Source of the DNA: Rhodococcus sp. IEGM 1379
Lineage (GTDB): Bacteria; Actinomycetota; Actinomycetes; Mycobacteriales; Mycobacteriaceae
Length of the DNA: 64,000 nt
Assembly: GCF_030056815.1 (NCBI RefSeq)
Contig: NZ_JASHKR010000006.1
Span: 62,001 to 126,000, forward strand
Reading direction: 5' to 3'
This document shows, piece after piece, positions 46,865-55,316 of the stretch; positions within the stretch are counted from its first letter, which is position 1; every line of letters starts with the position of its first letter. The notes beneath the pieces are model-generated. The model was not told the origin of the DNA. It saw only the letters and a program-made list of their open reading frames with translations, and made no database searches. Both the position numbers and the translations under genes were made by a program.

Positions 46865-48442
46865 ATGTTCGAGTCGGGAGTGGGAAACTACGGCCTGTCA
46901 GCACCGCTGACCGGTACCGAATCCGATTGCGCCCTCATCGATCTCATCTTCGACCTGCATTCCTGTGAAGCGAAGTTGGTCGAGCGCAAACTTGCTGCGA
47001 TTGCCGAGTTTTTCACCCGTCGCAGTGCCGAGCACACCGCCACCGGCACCTGGTCGTCCACCGCGCACGAATTGGCGGAATCGGAAATCGGCGCGGTGCT
47101 CACGATGGGGCGTGCCGGCGCCGGGAAACTTATCGGACTCGGATTCGCGTTGAAAACCCGTCTGCACCGCACCCGGGCGGCGATGGCGCGCGGAGAATTG
47201 GATCTTTATCGGGTCTCCTTGATCGAATCCGCGACCGCGAACGTCTCGGACGAGTTGATCGACGAGGTGGAACGCCTTGTCTTGGAACAAGTCTTGGCTC
47301 CGGCTGTGGATGGTGGGACGGGGTTGAGGGGTCGGCGGTTGACGGGCGTGATCGATCGGATCGTGGCGCGGGTGGATCCGGAAGGGATGCGGGAGCGGCG
47401 ACGGCGTGCGTTGGCGGAGAGGTTTATCGGGGTCAGTGCGATGGAGGACGGGATGGCCCGGATCGTGGGGTCAATTCCGGCGGAACAAGCCCGACTGTTC
47501 GACGGCCGGTTGCGAGAGTTGGCTCTCTCGGTGTGCCGACATGATTCGCGGACGTACGAGCAGCGTCGGGCGGATGCGTTGGGTGCGTTGTTGGATGGTT
47601 CGGTGGTGTTGCCGTGTGACTGTGGGCGGGTGGATTGTCTGCAGGATCGGTCGGGGTTGACGGTGGTGCGGCGTCCGTTGGTGGTTGTGGTGATGGCGGA
47701 GTCGACGTTCCAGGGCTCTGACGAGCCGGCGCATCTGGACGGGTACGGGGTGATCAGTGCCGAGCACGCGCGGGACATCACGAAGGATGGGATTGTGCGG
47801 GAGGTGCGGGTGCCGGCAGACGTAGTGCCTGAGCCTGCTCCGGAATCACTGCCGGCGTCGGCGTTCGTCTACCGCCCCGGTGCGGCATTGGATACGTGGC
47901 TGCGGGCGGCGGCGGGGAGTTGCCAGTGGTTGCACTGCGATGTCCCGGCCTGGAATTGCGATCTCGATCATGGGGTGCCATTCGATCACGCCGATCCCGC
48001 TAACGGTGGGAAGACTGTGGCGTCGAATTTGTCGGCGTATTGCCGGAATCATCATCGGCTCAAGCATTCCGGGCATTGGTTGCATACCCCGAACTCCGAT
48101 CGGACGGTCACGGTGGTTTCTCCGACGGGGCATTGTTACCGAACCCGGGCGGCGGGATTGTTGGCGGGGGTGCCGGATCCGGTTCTGCCGGAGGGTGGGC
48201 CGCGGAGGCGCACGAAACTCGAGAACAAGGCTGCCCGGGTTCGGGGTGAACGCCGCCGTCGGCGTGCGCGGATGGATGTTCGGGCCCAGAAGTTGGTTCG
48301 GCGGGAGCGGAGGCTGAAAGTTCGGAAGCGGAATCGGCTGTTGCAGCGGTTGATGCGGGTGCGTGCGAGGGTGGTGGGGCGTGGGTTTGTGGTGCGTAGG
48401 CGGAAGCCTGTTGATTACGGGGATGATCCACCGCCATTCTGA
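46865..48442 (+). CDS. DUF222 / HNH endonuclease (13E12 repeat family)
   Basis: A 525-residue protein of the actinobacterial 13E12 family. The N-terminal DUF222 region (LIFDLHSCEAKLVERKLAAI ... IPAEQARLFDGRLRELALSV ... TYEQRRADALGALLDG) is followed by an HNH nuclease motif: CDVPAWNCDLDHGVPFDHAD, NLSAYCRNHHRLKH. The C-terminus is extremely basic (RRRRRARMDVRAQKLVRRER). These genes occur in many near-identical copies and behave like mobile elements. The 3' half is rich in G/T-ending codons, unlike neighbours. ATG 46865 chosen as homology starts there. The end overlaps the LysR gene by 28 bp. Confidence 0.85.
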   Translation: MFESGVGNYGLSAPLTGTESDCALIDLIFDLHSCEAKLVERKLAAIAEFFTRRSAEHTATGTWSSTAHELAESEIGAVLTMGRAGAGKLIGLGFALKTRLHRTRAAMARGELDLYRVSLIESATANVSDELIDEVERLVLEQVLAPAVDGGTGLRGRRLTGVIDRIVARVDPEGMRERRRRALAERFIGVSAMEDGMARIVGSIPAEQARLFDGRLRELALSVCRHDSRTYEQRRADALGALLDGSVVLPCDCGRVDCLQDRSGLTVVRRPLVVVVMAESTFQGSDEPAHLDGYGVISAEHARDITKDGIVREVRVPADVVPEPAPESLPASAFVYRPGAALDTWLRAAAGSCQWLHCDVPAWNCDLDHGVPFDHADPANGGKTVASNLSAYCRNHHRLKHSGHWLHTPNSDRTVTVVSPTGHCYRTRAAGLLAGVPDPVLPEGGPRRRTKLENKAARVRGERRRRRARMDVRAQKLVRRERRLKVRKRNRLLQRLMRVRARVVGRGFVVRRRKPVDYGDDPPPF

Positions 48443-49371
48443 AATTGAGTATTTTCGGCCTCAGTTCCGGGATTGTGGCCGAGTAGGTGTATTCGCTTCA
48501 GGTCCACGGTTTCCCGAATTGCCGAGACCACGGCCGCGACTTCGCGGCGTCGTAGTGATTCTGCGCGGGCAACCAGCCAGTAGGCCAACCGCACCTCGAC
48601 GTCGGCGGGTAGGACGCGGACAAGATCCTCATGCCGATCGGCCATAAAGCACGGAAGAAGCCCGATTCCAGCTCCCGCACGCGTGGCCTCAATATGGACG
48701 AACACGTTGGTGGACGTGACCGCTTCCCTCATGGAGACGGTGAGCTTGCGAGCGAGGTCTAGTTCGTCGACCTGCAACATCGAGTCGATGAAGTACACGA
48801 GGGAATGATCGGCAAGGTCGGCTGGGCTCGTGGGAACTGTATGTTGCCGAAGGTATTCGCGAGACGCATACAGTCCCAATGCGTAATCGGCCAAGTGGAT
48901 GGCCTCGGCGCGGTGGACGTGAGGCTTACCGACAACCACTTCGATATCGAGTCCGGAGCGGATCTGCGAGGCTTTTCGTGTGGCGACGACGATCTCCACG
49001 CTTACTCGCGGATGTCGTTTGCGGACTGTCGCACTAGCCGGTGCAGCAATGTACGCGCTGAATCCGTCGGTTGCGGATACTCGGACAACGCCGTCGAGGA
49101 GGTGCTGTCCGTTGGGGTCCAGTGCCAAGTCGTTGACGGCTGCCTCGATCCGTTCCGCCGCCGTCAGTGCCTGTTTGCCCAGGTCGGTCAGTTCCCATCC
49201 GCCAGACGCACGGACGAGCACTCGTCCACCCAAACTTTTCTCGAGGCCGGCGATGCGCCTCGAGATGGTGGTGTGATTGAGCCCGAGGTCGTCGGCTGCA
49301 GTGTTGAAACGCCCCGTGCGGCCTACGGCGAGGAGAACCAAAAGGTCGTCGGGATTCGGTCCGGGATTCAT
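48415..49371 (-). CDS. LysR-family transcriptional regulator
   Basis: A 318-residue LTTR: N-terminal winged HTH (DDLLVLLAVGRTGRFNTAAD, LGLNHTTISRRIAGLEKSLG) and a C-terminal effector-binding domain of about 200 residues (VRVSATDGFSAYIAAPASAT, GAGIGLLPCFMAD). Divergent from an MHS transporter-dehydrogenase pair which it probably controls; a palindrome lies in the 139-bp gap. ATG 49371 gives the normal distance to the HTH. Confidence 0.9.
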   Translation of the reverse strand: MNPGPNPDDLLVLLAVGRTGRFNTAADDLGLNHTTISRRIAGLEKSLGGRVLVRASGGWELTDLGKQALTAAERIEAAVNDLALDPNGQHLLDGVVRVSATDGFSAYIAAPASATVRKRHPRVSVEIVVATRKASQIRSGLDIEVVVGKPHVHRAEAIHLADYALGLYASREYLRQHTVPTSPADLADHSLVYFIDSMLQVDELDLARKLTVSMREAVTSTNVFVHIEATRAGAGIGLLPCFMADRHEDLVRVLPADVEVRLAYWLVARAESLRRREVAAVVSAIRETVDLKRIHLLGHNPGTEAENTQFQNGGGSSP

Positions 49372-49383
49372 ATCTGCATCTTT

Positions 49384-49398
49384 GCAGTTGCAGACTGC
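49384..49398. promoter_or_regulatory. Palindrome, candidate LysR operator
   Basis: GCAGT-TGCAG-ACTGC is an interrupted 5-bp palindrome located 13 bp upstream of the LysR-family start codon and 112 bp before the transporter start. Position and symmetry fit an autoregulatory LTTR site. It does not show a strict T-N11-A match that I can defend. Confidence 0.35.
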
Positions 49399-49510
49399 GG
49401 TTTTTGTCATTGTTGTGAAACCGATCTGCATCAATACTCATCAGGCCAGAGAAAAGTGTGGGAGCAGTCACATTTGAAAATCACTGCGAACTATGACGAG
49501 GGAGTCCACG

Positions 49511-50887
49511 ATGAGCGTCGACAACAGGCCGAAGTCCGAAGCCGAAGCCCCACCATCGGGGTTGAAGAAGGTTGTCGGCGCATCGATGGCGGGGACCGTC
49601 GTCGAATGGTACGAGTTCTTTCTGTACGGCACCGCTGCGACCTTGGTGTTCAGCAAGGTGTTCTTCCCGGGCGGTGGCAACGAGTTCGACGCGGTCATCG
49701 CGGCCTTCATTACGTACGCTGTCGGATTTGCGGCGCGTCCGTTGGGCGGCATCGTTTTCGGGTACTTCGGGGACAGGTTCGGCCGAAAGCAGCTGTTGCA
49801 GTTCAGTCTTCTGCTCGTCGGTGCGGCAACTTTCCTGATGGGCTGCCTGCCGACCTATGGACAGATCGGGTATTGGGCGCCGGCGCTCCTCGTGACGCTC
49901 CGATTTATCCAAGGGTTTGCAGTGGGCGGTGAGTGGGGTGGTGCGGTACTCCTTGTCGCAGAGCACAGTCCGAACCGATCGCGAGGATTCTGGTCGTCCT
50001 GGCCGCAAGCGGGCGTTCCGATGGGCAACCTCGTCGCGACGGTGGTTCTGCTTATTCTGACCTCGACCCTGTCGGATGAGTCGTTCATGAGTTGGGGCTG
50101 GCGCGTTGCCTTCTGGCTTTCGGCGGTGATCGTTCTGGTCGGATATTACATTCGCACCAAAGTTACAGATGCTCCCATTTTCCTTGCCGCGCAGAAGGAA
50201 GCAGAGCTGGTCAAGGCGACGTCGTACAGTGTCTTCGAGGTCGTGAAGCGTTACCCGCGCGGCGTTCTGACCGCGATGGGTCTGCGCTTTGCCGAGAATG
50301 TCATGTACTACCTCGTCGTGACGTTCTCGATTACCTACCTCAAGCTGGTTGTACATGCCGACACCTCTCACATTCTCTGGTGGATGCTCATTGCCCACGC
50401 CGTGCACTTCGCGGTAATTCCTCTGGTAGGCAAGCTGTCCGACACCATCGGTCGCCGCCCCGTTTACATGATCGGTGCCGTCACTGCCGGAACCTGGGGC
50501 TTCTTCGCCTTCCCGATGATGAACAGTGGACACAACGCGGTCATTCTCTCGGCGATCATCATCGGCCTCGTGTTTCACGCGTTCATGTACGCAGGCCAAC
50601 CTGCGATCATGGCCGAGATGTTCCCGACCCGGATGCGTTACTCCGGAGTGTCTTTGGGATATCAGGTGACGTCGATCGTGGCCGGGTCGTTGGCGCCGAT
50701 CATCGCCACGGCGCTTCTTCGCAAGTTCGATTCCTCGGTTCCCATTGCCGTGTACTTGCTGCTTGCCTCACTGATCACCATCGTCGCGGTCTTCTTTGCT
50801 CGTGAGACCAAAGGCATTTCGCTCGAATCTGTCGATGAGGCAGATGCGCAGGTACTCGCGAACGAGCGAGCCGGTGTTCCCGCATGA
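49511..50887 (+). CDS. MHS-family MFS transporter
   Basis: A 458-residue, 12-segment symporter of the metabolite:H+ symporter family (ShiA/ProP/KgtP-like). Signatures: GTVVEWYEFFLYGTAATLVF in TM1, YFGDRFGRKQLLQFSLLLVG (loop 2-3), FIQGFAVGGEWGGAVLLVAE (TM4) and GKLSDTIGRRPVYMIGA (loop 8-9). It probably imports an organic acid. Its stop overlaps the dehydrogenase ATG (ATGA), suggesting it imports that enzyme's substrate or precursor. ATG 49511 follows GAGGGAG. Confidence 0.92.
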   Translation: MSVDNRPKSEAEAPPSGLKKVVGASMAGTVVEWYEFFLYGTAATLVFSKVFFPGGGNEFDAVIAAFITYAVGFAARPLGGIVFGYFGDRFGRKQLLQFSLLLVGAATFLMGCLPTYGQIGYWAPALLVTLRFIQGFAVGGEWGGAVLLVAEHSPNRSRGFWSSWPQAGVPMGNLVATVVLLILTSTLSDESFMSWGWRVAFWLSAVIVLVGYYIRTKVTDAPIFLAAQKEAELVKATSYSVFEVVKRYPRGVLTAMGLRFAENVMYYLVVTFSITYLKLVVHADTSHILWWMLIAHAVHFAVIPLVGKLSDTIGRRPVYMIGAVTAGTWGFFAFPMMNSGHNAVILSAIIIGLVFHAFMYAGQPAIMAEMFPTRMRYSGVSLGYQVTSIVAGSLAPIIATALLRKFDSSVPIAVYLLLASLITIVAVFFARETKGISLESVDEADAQVLANERAGVPA

Positions 50888-51627
50888 CGCTCGCCGGGAA
50901 GTCGGCATTGGTTACCGGTGGTGCAAGCGGGATCGGTGAGGCGTGCGCCCGAATGCTTGCCGCGCGAGGTGCCCACGTCACAGTTGCAGATGTCGATGAT
51001 GTCGCGGCGAATTCGCTGGCCGACGAAATCGACGGCAGTGCTTGGGCAGTCGATTTCCTCGATACGGATCACCTCGCGACCCTTGCGTTGGAGGCCGATA
51101 TCCTGGTCAACAGCGCCGGTATTCAACGGGTCAGTCCGATCGAGGACTTCGATATCGAAGACTTCCGCAGGATTCAGAGACTCATGGTCGAAGCGCCGTT
51201 CCTTCTCATTCGTGCGACCCTTCCTTACATGTACCGCAACGGTTTCGGGCGAATCCTCAACATTTCCTCCGTGCACGGTCTGCGGGCGTCCCCTTTCAAG
51301 AGTGCCTACGTTGCCGCAAAACACGGGCTCGAAGGTTTGTCGAAAGTTGTTGCTCTCGAAGGTGCTTCGCACGGTGTTACCAGTAACTGCGTCAACCCGG
51401 GATATGTGTTGACGCCTCTCGTTCAGAGTCAAATCGCTGACCAGGCAAAGGTTCACGGCATCAGTGAATCCGAAGTGGTCGAGAAGGTGATGCTGACGGA
51501 GAGTGCGATCAAGCGGATGGTGGAGCCGTCGGAGGTGGCCTCACTGGTCGGTTGGCTGGCCTCGGTCGACGCAGCCATGGTGACCGGTGCGTCGTACACG
51601 ATGGATGGAGGGTGGAGCGCACGATGA
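50884..51627 (+). CDS. SDR dehydrogenase, 3-hydroxybutyrate dehydrogenase-like
   Basis: A 247-residue short-chain dehydrogenase. Cofactor loop TGGASGIGEACARML, NSAG motif VNSAGIQRVSPIED, catalytic Ser in ILNISSVHGL and Tyr-x3-Lys in SAYVAAKHGLEG. NPGYVLTPLV, the QIADQAKVHGISE lid and the C-terminal TGASYTMDGGWSAR match bacterial 3-hydroxybutyrate dehydrogenases closely. Coupled to the MHS transporter and probably controlled by the LysR gene. The natural substrate could be another 3-hydroxy acid. Confidence 0.85.
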   Translation: MTLAGKSALVTGGASGIGEACARMLAARGAHVTVADVDDVAANSLADEIDGSAWAVDFLDTDHLATLALEADILVNSAGIQRVSPIEDFDIEDFRRIQRLMVEAPFLLIRATLPYMYRNGFGRILNISSVHGLRASPFKSAYVAAKHGLEGLSKVVALEGASHGVTSNCVNPGYVLTPLVQSQIADQAKVHGISESEVVEKVMLTESAIKRMVEPSEVASLVGWLASVDAAMVTGASYTMDGGWSAR

Positions 51628-51632
51628 CAACC

Positions 51633-52529
51633 CTAACTGGGTGCGCACGTGCCACCGATGGGTAATTCTTGTGCCCGAGTGCCGATCCACGTGCCGATCT
51701 CATCGAGCATCGCCGTACCGTCGGCAAAGGTTCCGGAGTTGGGTTTAGCCGCCATGGCCACAGCGAGTTGACCTGTGCCGCTGGTGATGATCCCGAATTG
51801 ACGCACCAGGTACCCACCGCCCTGGTCCGGACCCCATCCGCCCTTGAACTGGGCCTGCGGGATCACTCCCAGGCCCCAGTGTTGATCGGGGCTGACGTCA
51901 CCCATGAAGTCCAGAACTTCGGTGGCGTCGGTGCGACACGGCAAGGTCGCCGCGAATTGCGCTTGATCGTTGAGCGACCACTGTGTTTGCCCGAAAGCGC
52001 TGAATTCGGGTCGGAGAACTTGTGATTCGACAGTCGTCGAGACATCGCCCGACGTAGCGAGGACCGATTCGACCTTCGCCGCCGCGCTGGCGGGGTCGCC
52101 GAGTTCGGCCCACAGGGCTTCGGCTGATTCGTTGTCCGACATGGTGATTGCTCGACTGATGATGGTCAGTTGATTGCCGTCGACCGTGTCGGCTTCTCTG
52201 AGAGCTGCAATAGACAAGGGGACTTTGATGGTCGACCACGCATCACCACTGTGCCAGTCGCCGGCGGCGAGGGACGGACCACCACCCACCGGAACGAGGG
52301 TTATTCCCACCGTGCCGTCGAGTGTTTTGCTCAGGGCAGTAAAGCCCGCGAGCGGCCCGGTGCCGTCGAGCGGAACCGGTGCTGCCGGTGTCACTTCCGA
52401 CGGAACGGCAACGCTTTCGGTGACGGTCTCGTTCTTCGGAATGTCGGCATCGGTGGGAATGGTGCAGGCCGAGAGTGCTGCCGCTGCCACCAGTACGAGG
52501 CCGAGGACCAGCCTGGAATCAGTAGACAT
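51633..52529 (-). CDS. Serine beta-lactamase-fold lipoprotein
   Basis: A 298-residue protein with a lipoprotein signal (LVLGLVLVAAAALSACTIPT; lipobox LSAC, Cys22). The extracellular domain has penicilloyl-serine hydrolase motifs in order: Ser99-x-x-Lys102 (WSTIKVPLS), Ser131-Asp-Asn133 (MSDNESAEALW) and Lys229-Gly-Gly (FKGGWG). There is no class A Glu166-type motif, so it may be a transpeptidase-like or orphan member. The start ATG 52529 overlaps the preceding gene by 11 bp (an ATG at 52541 is also possible). Confidence 0.75.
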   Translation of the reverse strand: MSTDSRLVLGLVLVAAAALSACTIPTDADIPKNETVTESVAVPSEVTPAAPVPLDGTGPLAGFTALSKTLDGTVGITLVPVGGGPSLAAGDWHSGDAWSTIKVPLSIAALREADTVDGNQLTIISRAITMSDNESAEALWAELGDPASAAAKVESVLATSGDVSTTVESQVLRPEFSAFGQTQWSLNDQAQFAATLPCRTDATEVLDFMGDVSPDQHWGLGVIPQAQFKGGWGPDQGGGYLVRQFGIITSGTGQLAVAMAAKPNSGTFADGTAMLDEIGTWIGTRAQELPIGGTCAPS

Positions 52530-53121
52530 AGACGACCGCATTGTTGCCGCCAGTGCAGGTGACTACTTTCGTGCCGCTGCAACTCATGGAATAGCGGGTA
52601 TTGGTGATGGGGCTGACGGCACTGATCCTGACCGTTGTACCGCGCTGGTTCTGATTCACGTATTGGGAGCGCACCGCTTCGGCGAATTCACACGAAGTGA
52701 CTGTGCTGCCGACGGCAGAATTCGGGAATTCCGTAGTGGAGAAAACCGAACTGCATGGGGATGCGTTACGCGGGAGGGTCTCGCCGGCACCCGGAGCGGC
52801 AGCGGTGGTGCGAGGTGCCGAGGGCTTCGAAGTAACCATGGCCGAGGACGTCGCGGCTGCGGACGTATCTGAAGTTCTGTCGAATATCAGCGGGCGGATC
52901 CAAACGAGCGCAATTACGACCACGACCGCGAGAACACCGGCAGCGAGGAGTATCCACAACCAGACAGGTGTTCGTGGTGGCGGTACAGGTGGGTAGCCGC
53001 CCTGTGGATAGCCAGGTTGTCGGTAACCGGGAGGAGGGCCGTTGCCAGGCGGTGGTGGTAGACCGGGTTGTGGGCGCGCAGGGTCGGAATTCCACGGATA
53101 TGGCGGTTGAGGGGCAGTCAT
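52519..53121 (-). CDS. Proline-rich single-pass membrane protein
   Basis: A 200-residue protein. Residues 1-50 are Pro/Gly/Tyr-rich (PPPPGNGPPPGYRQPGYPQG), residues of about 53-75 form one membrane helix (WLWILLAAGVLAVVVVIALVW), then a Ser/Thr/Ala linker and an exported domain of about 85 residues with four cysteines (ASPCSS, TSCEFAEAV, MSCSG, VVTCTGG) that could form two disulfides. Common actinobacterial envelope layout; function unknown. Overlaps the lipoprotein gene that follows, suggesting a joint envelope role. Confidence 0.7.
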   Translation of the reverse strand: MTAPQPPYPWNSDPARPQPGLPPPPGNGPPPGYRQPGYPQGGYPPVPPPRTPVWLWILLAAGVLAVVVVIALVWIRPLIFDRTSDTSAAATSSAMVTSKPSAPRTTAAAPGAGETLPRNASPCSSVFSTTEFPNSAVGSTVTSCEFAEAVRSQYVNQNQRGTTVRISAVSPITNTRYSMSCSGTKVVTCTGGNNAVVYVY

Positions 53122-53200
53122 ATCGTGGACTCCTGATCTGATGTTGCGCCGTTTTGTCTCCGTTATGTATATCGGATCGGGGAGCCAGGATTGTTTTTCG

Positions 53201-53737
53201 CTAGTGGGTCAGCACAAGTTTGAGGGCCACGATAATTGTGGCGACTGCGGCGAGTCCGAAAGCCGCGATATGGGTTTCGGTGCTCACCTTTTCGCCGTGT
53301 AGGCGACTGATCACGTAGCTGGTCGATCCGATGCGCAGTACCAGTACGAGTTCGGCGATCAATTGAGCTGTCCGGGGCTCGAACAGATTGATCCAGGCAG
53401 TTCCCAGGATTACGACAGGAACGACGGCTGACGTGAGAATCGGTACGGAATCGCGGAGTGCGTCGAGCCTCTCCCGACGGGATAGTTGTCGATCATTACG
53501 AATACTTTCGCCCACGCCCTCGGCAAAGGTGTGGGCAATGTACGTCGAGAGCGCGGTGCCGATGACAATCGCAACTCCGAGCGATTCTTCGGATCGCATC
53601 ACCGGAACCAGGGCGGCAAGGGCCAGGATGTTTCCGTAGATGTACGCGGTAGTCCGGGCAGCGATGCGTTCTTGCCCGAGCGGTTCGCCGCGCGAGGTGA
53701 TCGGACGATTCAGTAGAGTCCGGAAATCCCAATCCAT
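53201..53737 (-). CDS. Small polytopic membrane protein
   Basis: A 178-residue protein with about five hydrophobic segments (near 31-47, 53-70, 98-118, 124-140 and 155-176) and a charged loop between the second and third (RNDRQLSRRERLDALRD). The N-terminus ITSRGEPLGQERIAARTTAY is soluble. No family recognised. It is 18 bp downstream of the MpaB gene's end on the same strand side and may be independently transcribed. Confidence 0.6.
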   Translation of the reverse strand: MDWDFRTLLNRPITSRGEPLGQERIAARTTAYIYGNILALAALVPVMRSEESLGVAIVIGTALSTYIAHTFAEGVGESIRNDRQLSRRERLDALRDSVPILTSAVVPVVILGTAWINLFEPRTAQLIAELVLVLRIGSTSYVISRLHGEKVSTETHIAAFGLAAVATIIVALKLVLTH

Positions 53738-53754
53738 CTGTCGAGCATGGCAGA

Positions 53755-54696
53755 TCAGACGCGTGGGCTGTAGTGCATCGGGTTATCTCGTTGATCGAGT
53801 GGCGGCAGATTGCGGGCGGGAGTGTGAACCAGGGGAGCGTCGGCGGGTGTCCTGCCATTTGCGCGATCCCAGCCGGCGCGGGCACGGGGTTGATAGTGGT
53901 AACGCGAGGGGACTAGACGGAAGGCCGCATTGACGGCTTTACCGACGATCTTGTGGATCTTCGCGTCGCGGGCACTCCAGGAGTAGCCGAGAAGATCACG
54001 CACAGGTTGGTCGTACATCCCGACGGTCAGCCAGACGAATCCTCGGGCGATGGGGATTCGGACGACGCGCCAGATCGGGTTGGGTAGCCACGTCATGAAC
54101 GGCGGCTTGCCCAGGGCGGACAGGTCGAGGACGTCGCGGGTGGCTTTGTTGTCTTCGAGTACGGTGCGGCACATGTGATCCCAGTACTCCTGGAAGGCTT
54201 CCCAGGTTTCGGGGACTGGTCGCATGCTCATGCCGTAGAGGCGGTACCACTGGATGTGTTCGGTGAAGAGTTGTCGCTTCTGGGCTTCGGTGAGACCGCC
54301 CGAAAAGTTCTCGGCCGTGACGATAGTGCCCATGAAGAACGTGGCGTGTGCCCAGTAGAAGGTGTCGGGATCGAGTGCGTGGTACCGGCGCCCGAACTTG
54401 TCGATACCCTTGATGTTGGTGTGGTACCCCCGTACCTGAAGCGCGGTTTCTTCGGCGCGATCGCCGTCGAACACAACTCCGGCGATGGGGTAGAGCGAGC
54501 GGTACAGTCGCTCCCAGCGCTCGTCGAAGAATTTCGAATGTTCTTCGACGCCGGCACCGAGGCCCGGATGCATGTTCTGCATCGAGCCTGCCCACGGGCC
54601 TTGCAGCATTCCCCGCCAGTCGCCGAAGTACTTCCATGTCAGGGAATCGGGACCCAATGGTGTGGGTGCGGCACCGTCACCTGTTTGACTACGCAT
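53755..54696 (-). CDS. MpaB-family oxygenase (DUF2236)
   Basis: A 313-residue DUF2236 protein related to MpaB/latex-clearing-type heme oxygenases. Typical segments are LTWKYFGDWRGMLQGPWAGS near the start, GYHTNIKGIDKFGRRYHALD, TFYWAHATFFMGTIVTAENF with the conserved histidine, and TEHIQWYRLYGMSMRPVPE. The chemistry is not established for most members. Divergent from a TetR regulator 50 bp away that probably controls it. Confidence 0.82.
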   Translation of the reverse strand: MRSQTGDGAAPTPLGPDSLTWKYFGDWRGMLQGPWAGSMQNMHPGLGAGVEEHSKFFDERWERLYRSLYPIAGVVFDGDRAEETALQVRGYHTNIKGIDKFGRRYHALDPDTFYWAHATFFMGTIVTAENFSGGLTEAQKRQLFTEHIQWYRLYGMSMRPVPETWEAFQEYWDHMCRTVLEDNKATRDVLDLSALGKPPFMTWLPNPIWRVVRIPIARGFVWLTVGMYDQPVRDLLGYSWSARDAKIHKIVGKAVNAAFRLVPSRYHYQPRARAGWDRANGRTPADAPLVHTPARNLPPLDQRDNPMHYSPRV

Positions 54697-54746
54697 GTTG
54701 TCAGATTAGGATCGGCAACACCAGTAGTCAAGGAATCGGGGCAAGC

Positions 54747-55316
54747 GTGGGTATCGAAGAACGGCGTGCAATACGAAAGGCAACGCTGTTCGACGTGGGC
54801 GTGACGCTTCTCGGAGCTGTCGACGGATCAGCCGTCAACGTGCGAGCAGTGTGCAGAGCGGCCGGGCTCACGGAGCGGTACTTCTACGAGAATTTCACCG
54901 ACCGGGATCAGTACGTGCGGTCGGTTCACTCCTTTGTTGCAGAGCGCGCACAATCGGCACTGGTCGCAGCAGTGGCCACCGCGACCGATTCGGAAGCAGT
55001 GGCAACGGCGGCGGTGGATGCCTTCGTGAAGTTGATGGTCGACGATCCGGCAATGGGTCGAGTGCTGTTGATCGCTCCGTTCTCGGAGCCGGTTCTCACC
55101 GGCCGCGGAATTGAGTCGATGCCGGCGTTCGTGGATCTGGTGTACGCCCAACTTTCCGAAATCAGTGATGCGGTGGACAAACAACTGGTTGCCGTCGGAT
55201 TGGTGGGCGCACTGTTCCTACTGTTCATCGGTTACCTCGACGGCAGCATCGACATCGACCGTGAACGCTTTGTCGCGCACTGCGTCCGTTTGCTCACGAG
55301 GGCTAATCACGCGTAG
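54747..55316 (+). CDS. TetR-family transcriptional regulator
   Basis: A 189-residue regulator. HTH region: RRAIRKATLFDVGVTLLGAV, NVRAVCRAAGLTERYFYENF with the typical YFYENF helix; a helical ligand domain follows. GTG start at 54747. The gap to mpaB contains TGTTG-N15-CAACA (54696-54720), a weak inverted repeat. Corresponds in position to the TetR gene near lhr/nei in mycobacteria. Its 3' end overlaps nei2 by 14 bp in convergent orientation. Confidence 0.85.
   Translation: MGIEERRAIRKATLFDVGVTLLGAVDGSAVNVRAVCRAAGLTERYFYENFTDRDQYVRSVHSFVAERAQSALVAAVATATDSEAVATAAVDAFVKLMVDDPAMGRVLLIAPFSEPVLTGRGIESMPAFVDLVYAQLSEISDAVDKQLVAVGLVGALFLLFIGYLDGSIDIDRERFVAHCVRLLTRANHA

Noticed and set aside
54696-54720. 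TGTTG-N15-CAACA as a TetR operator
   Set aside because: The half sites are only 5 bp and overlap the MpaB start codon; too weak to list as a site.
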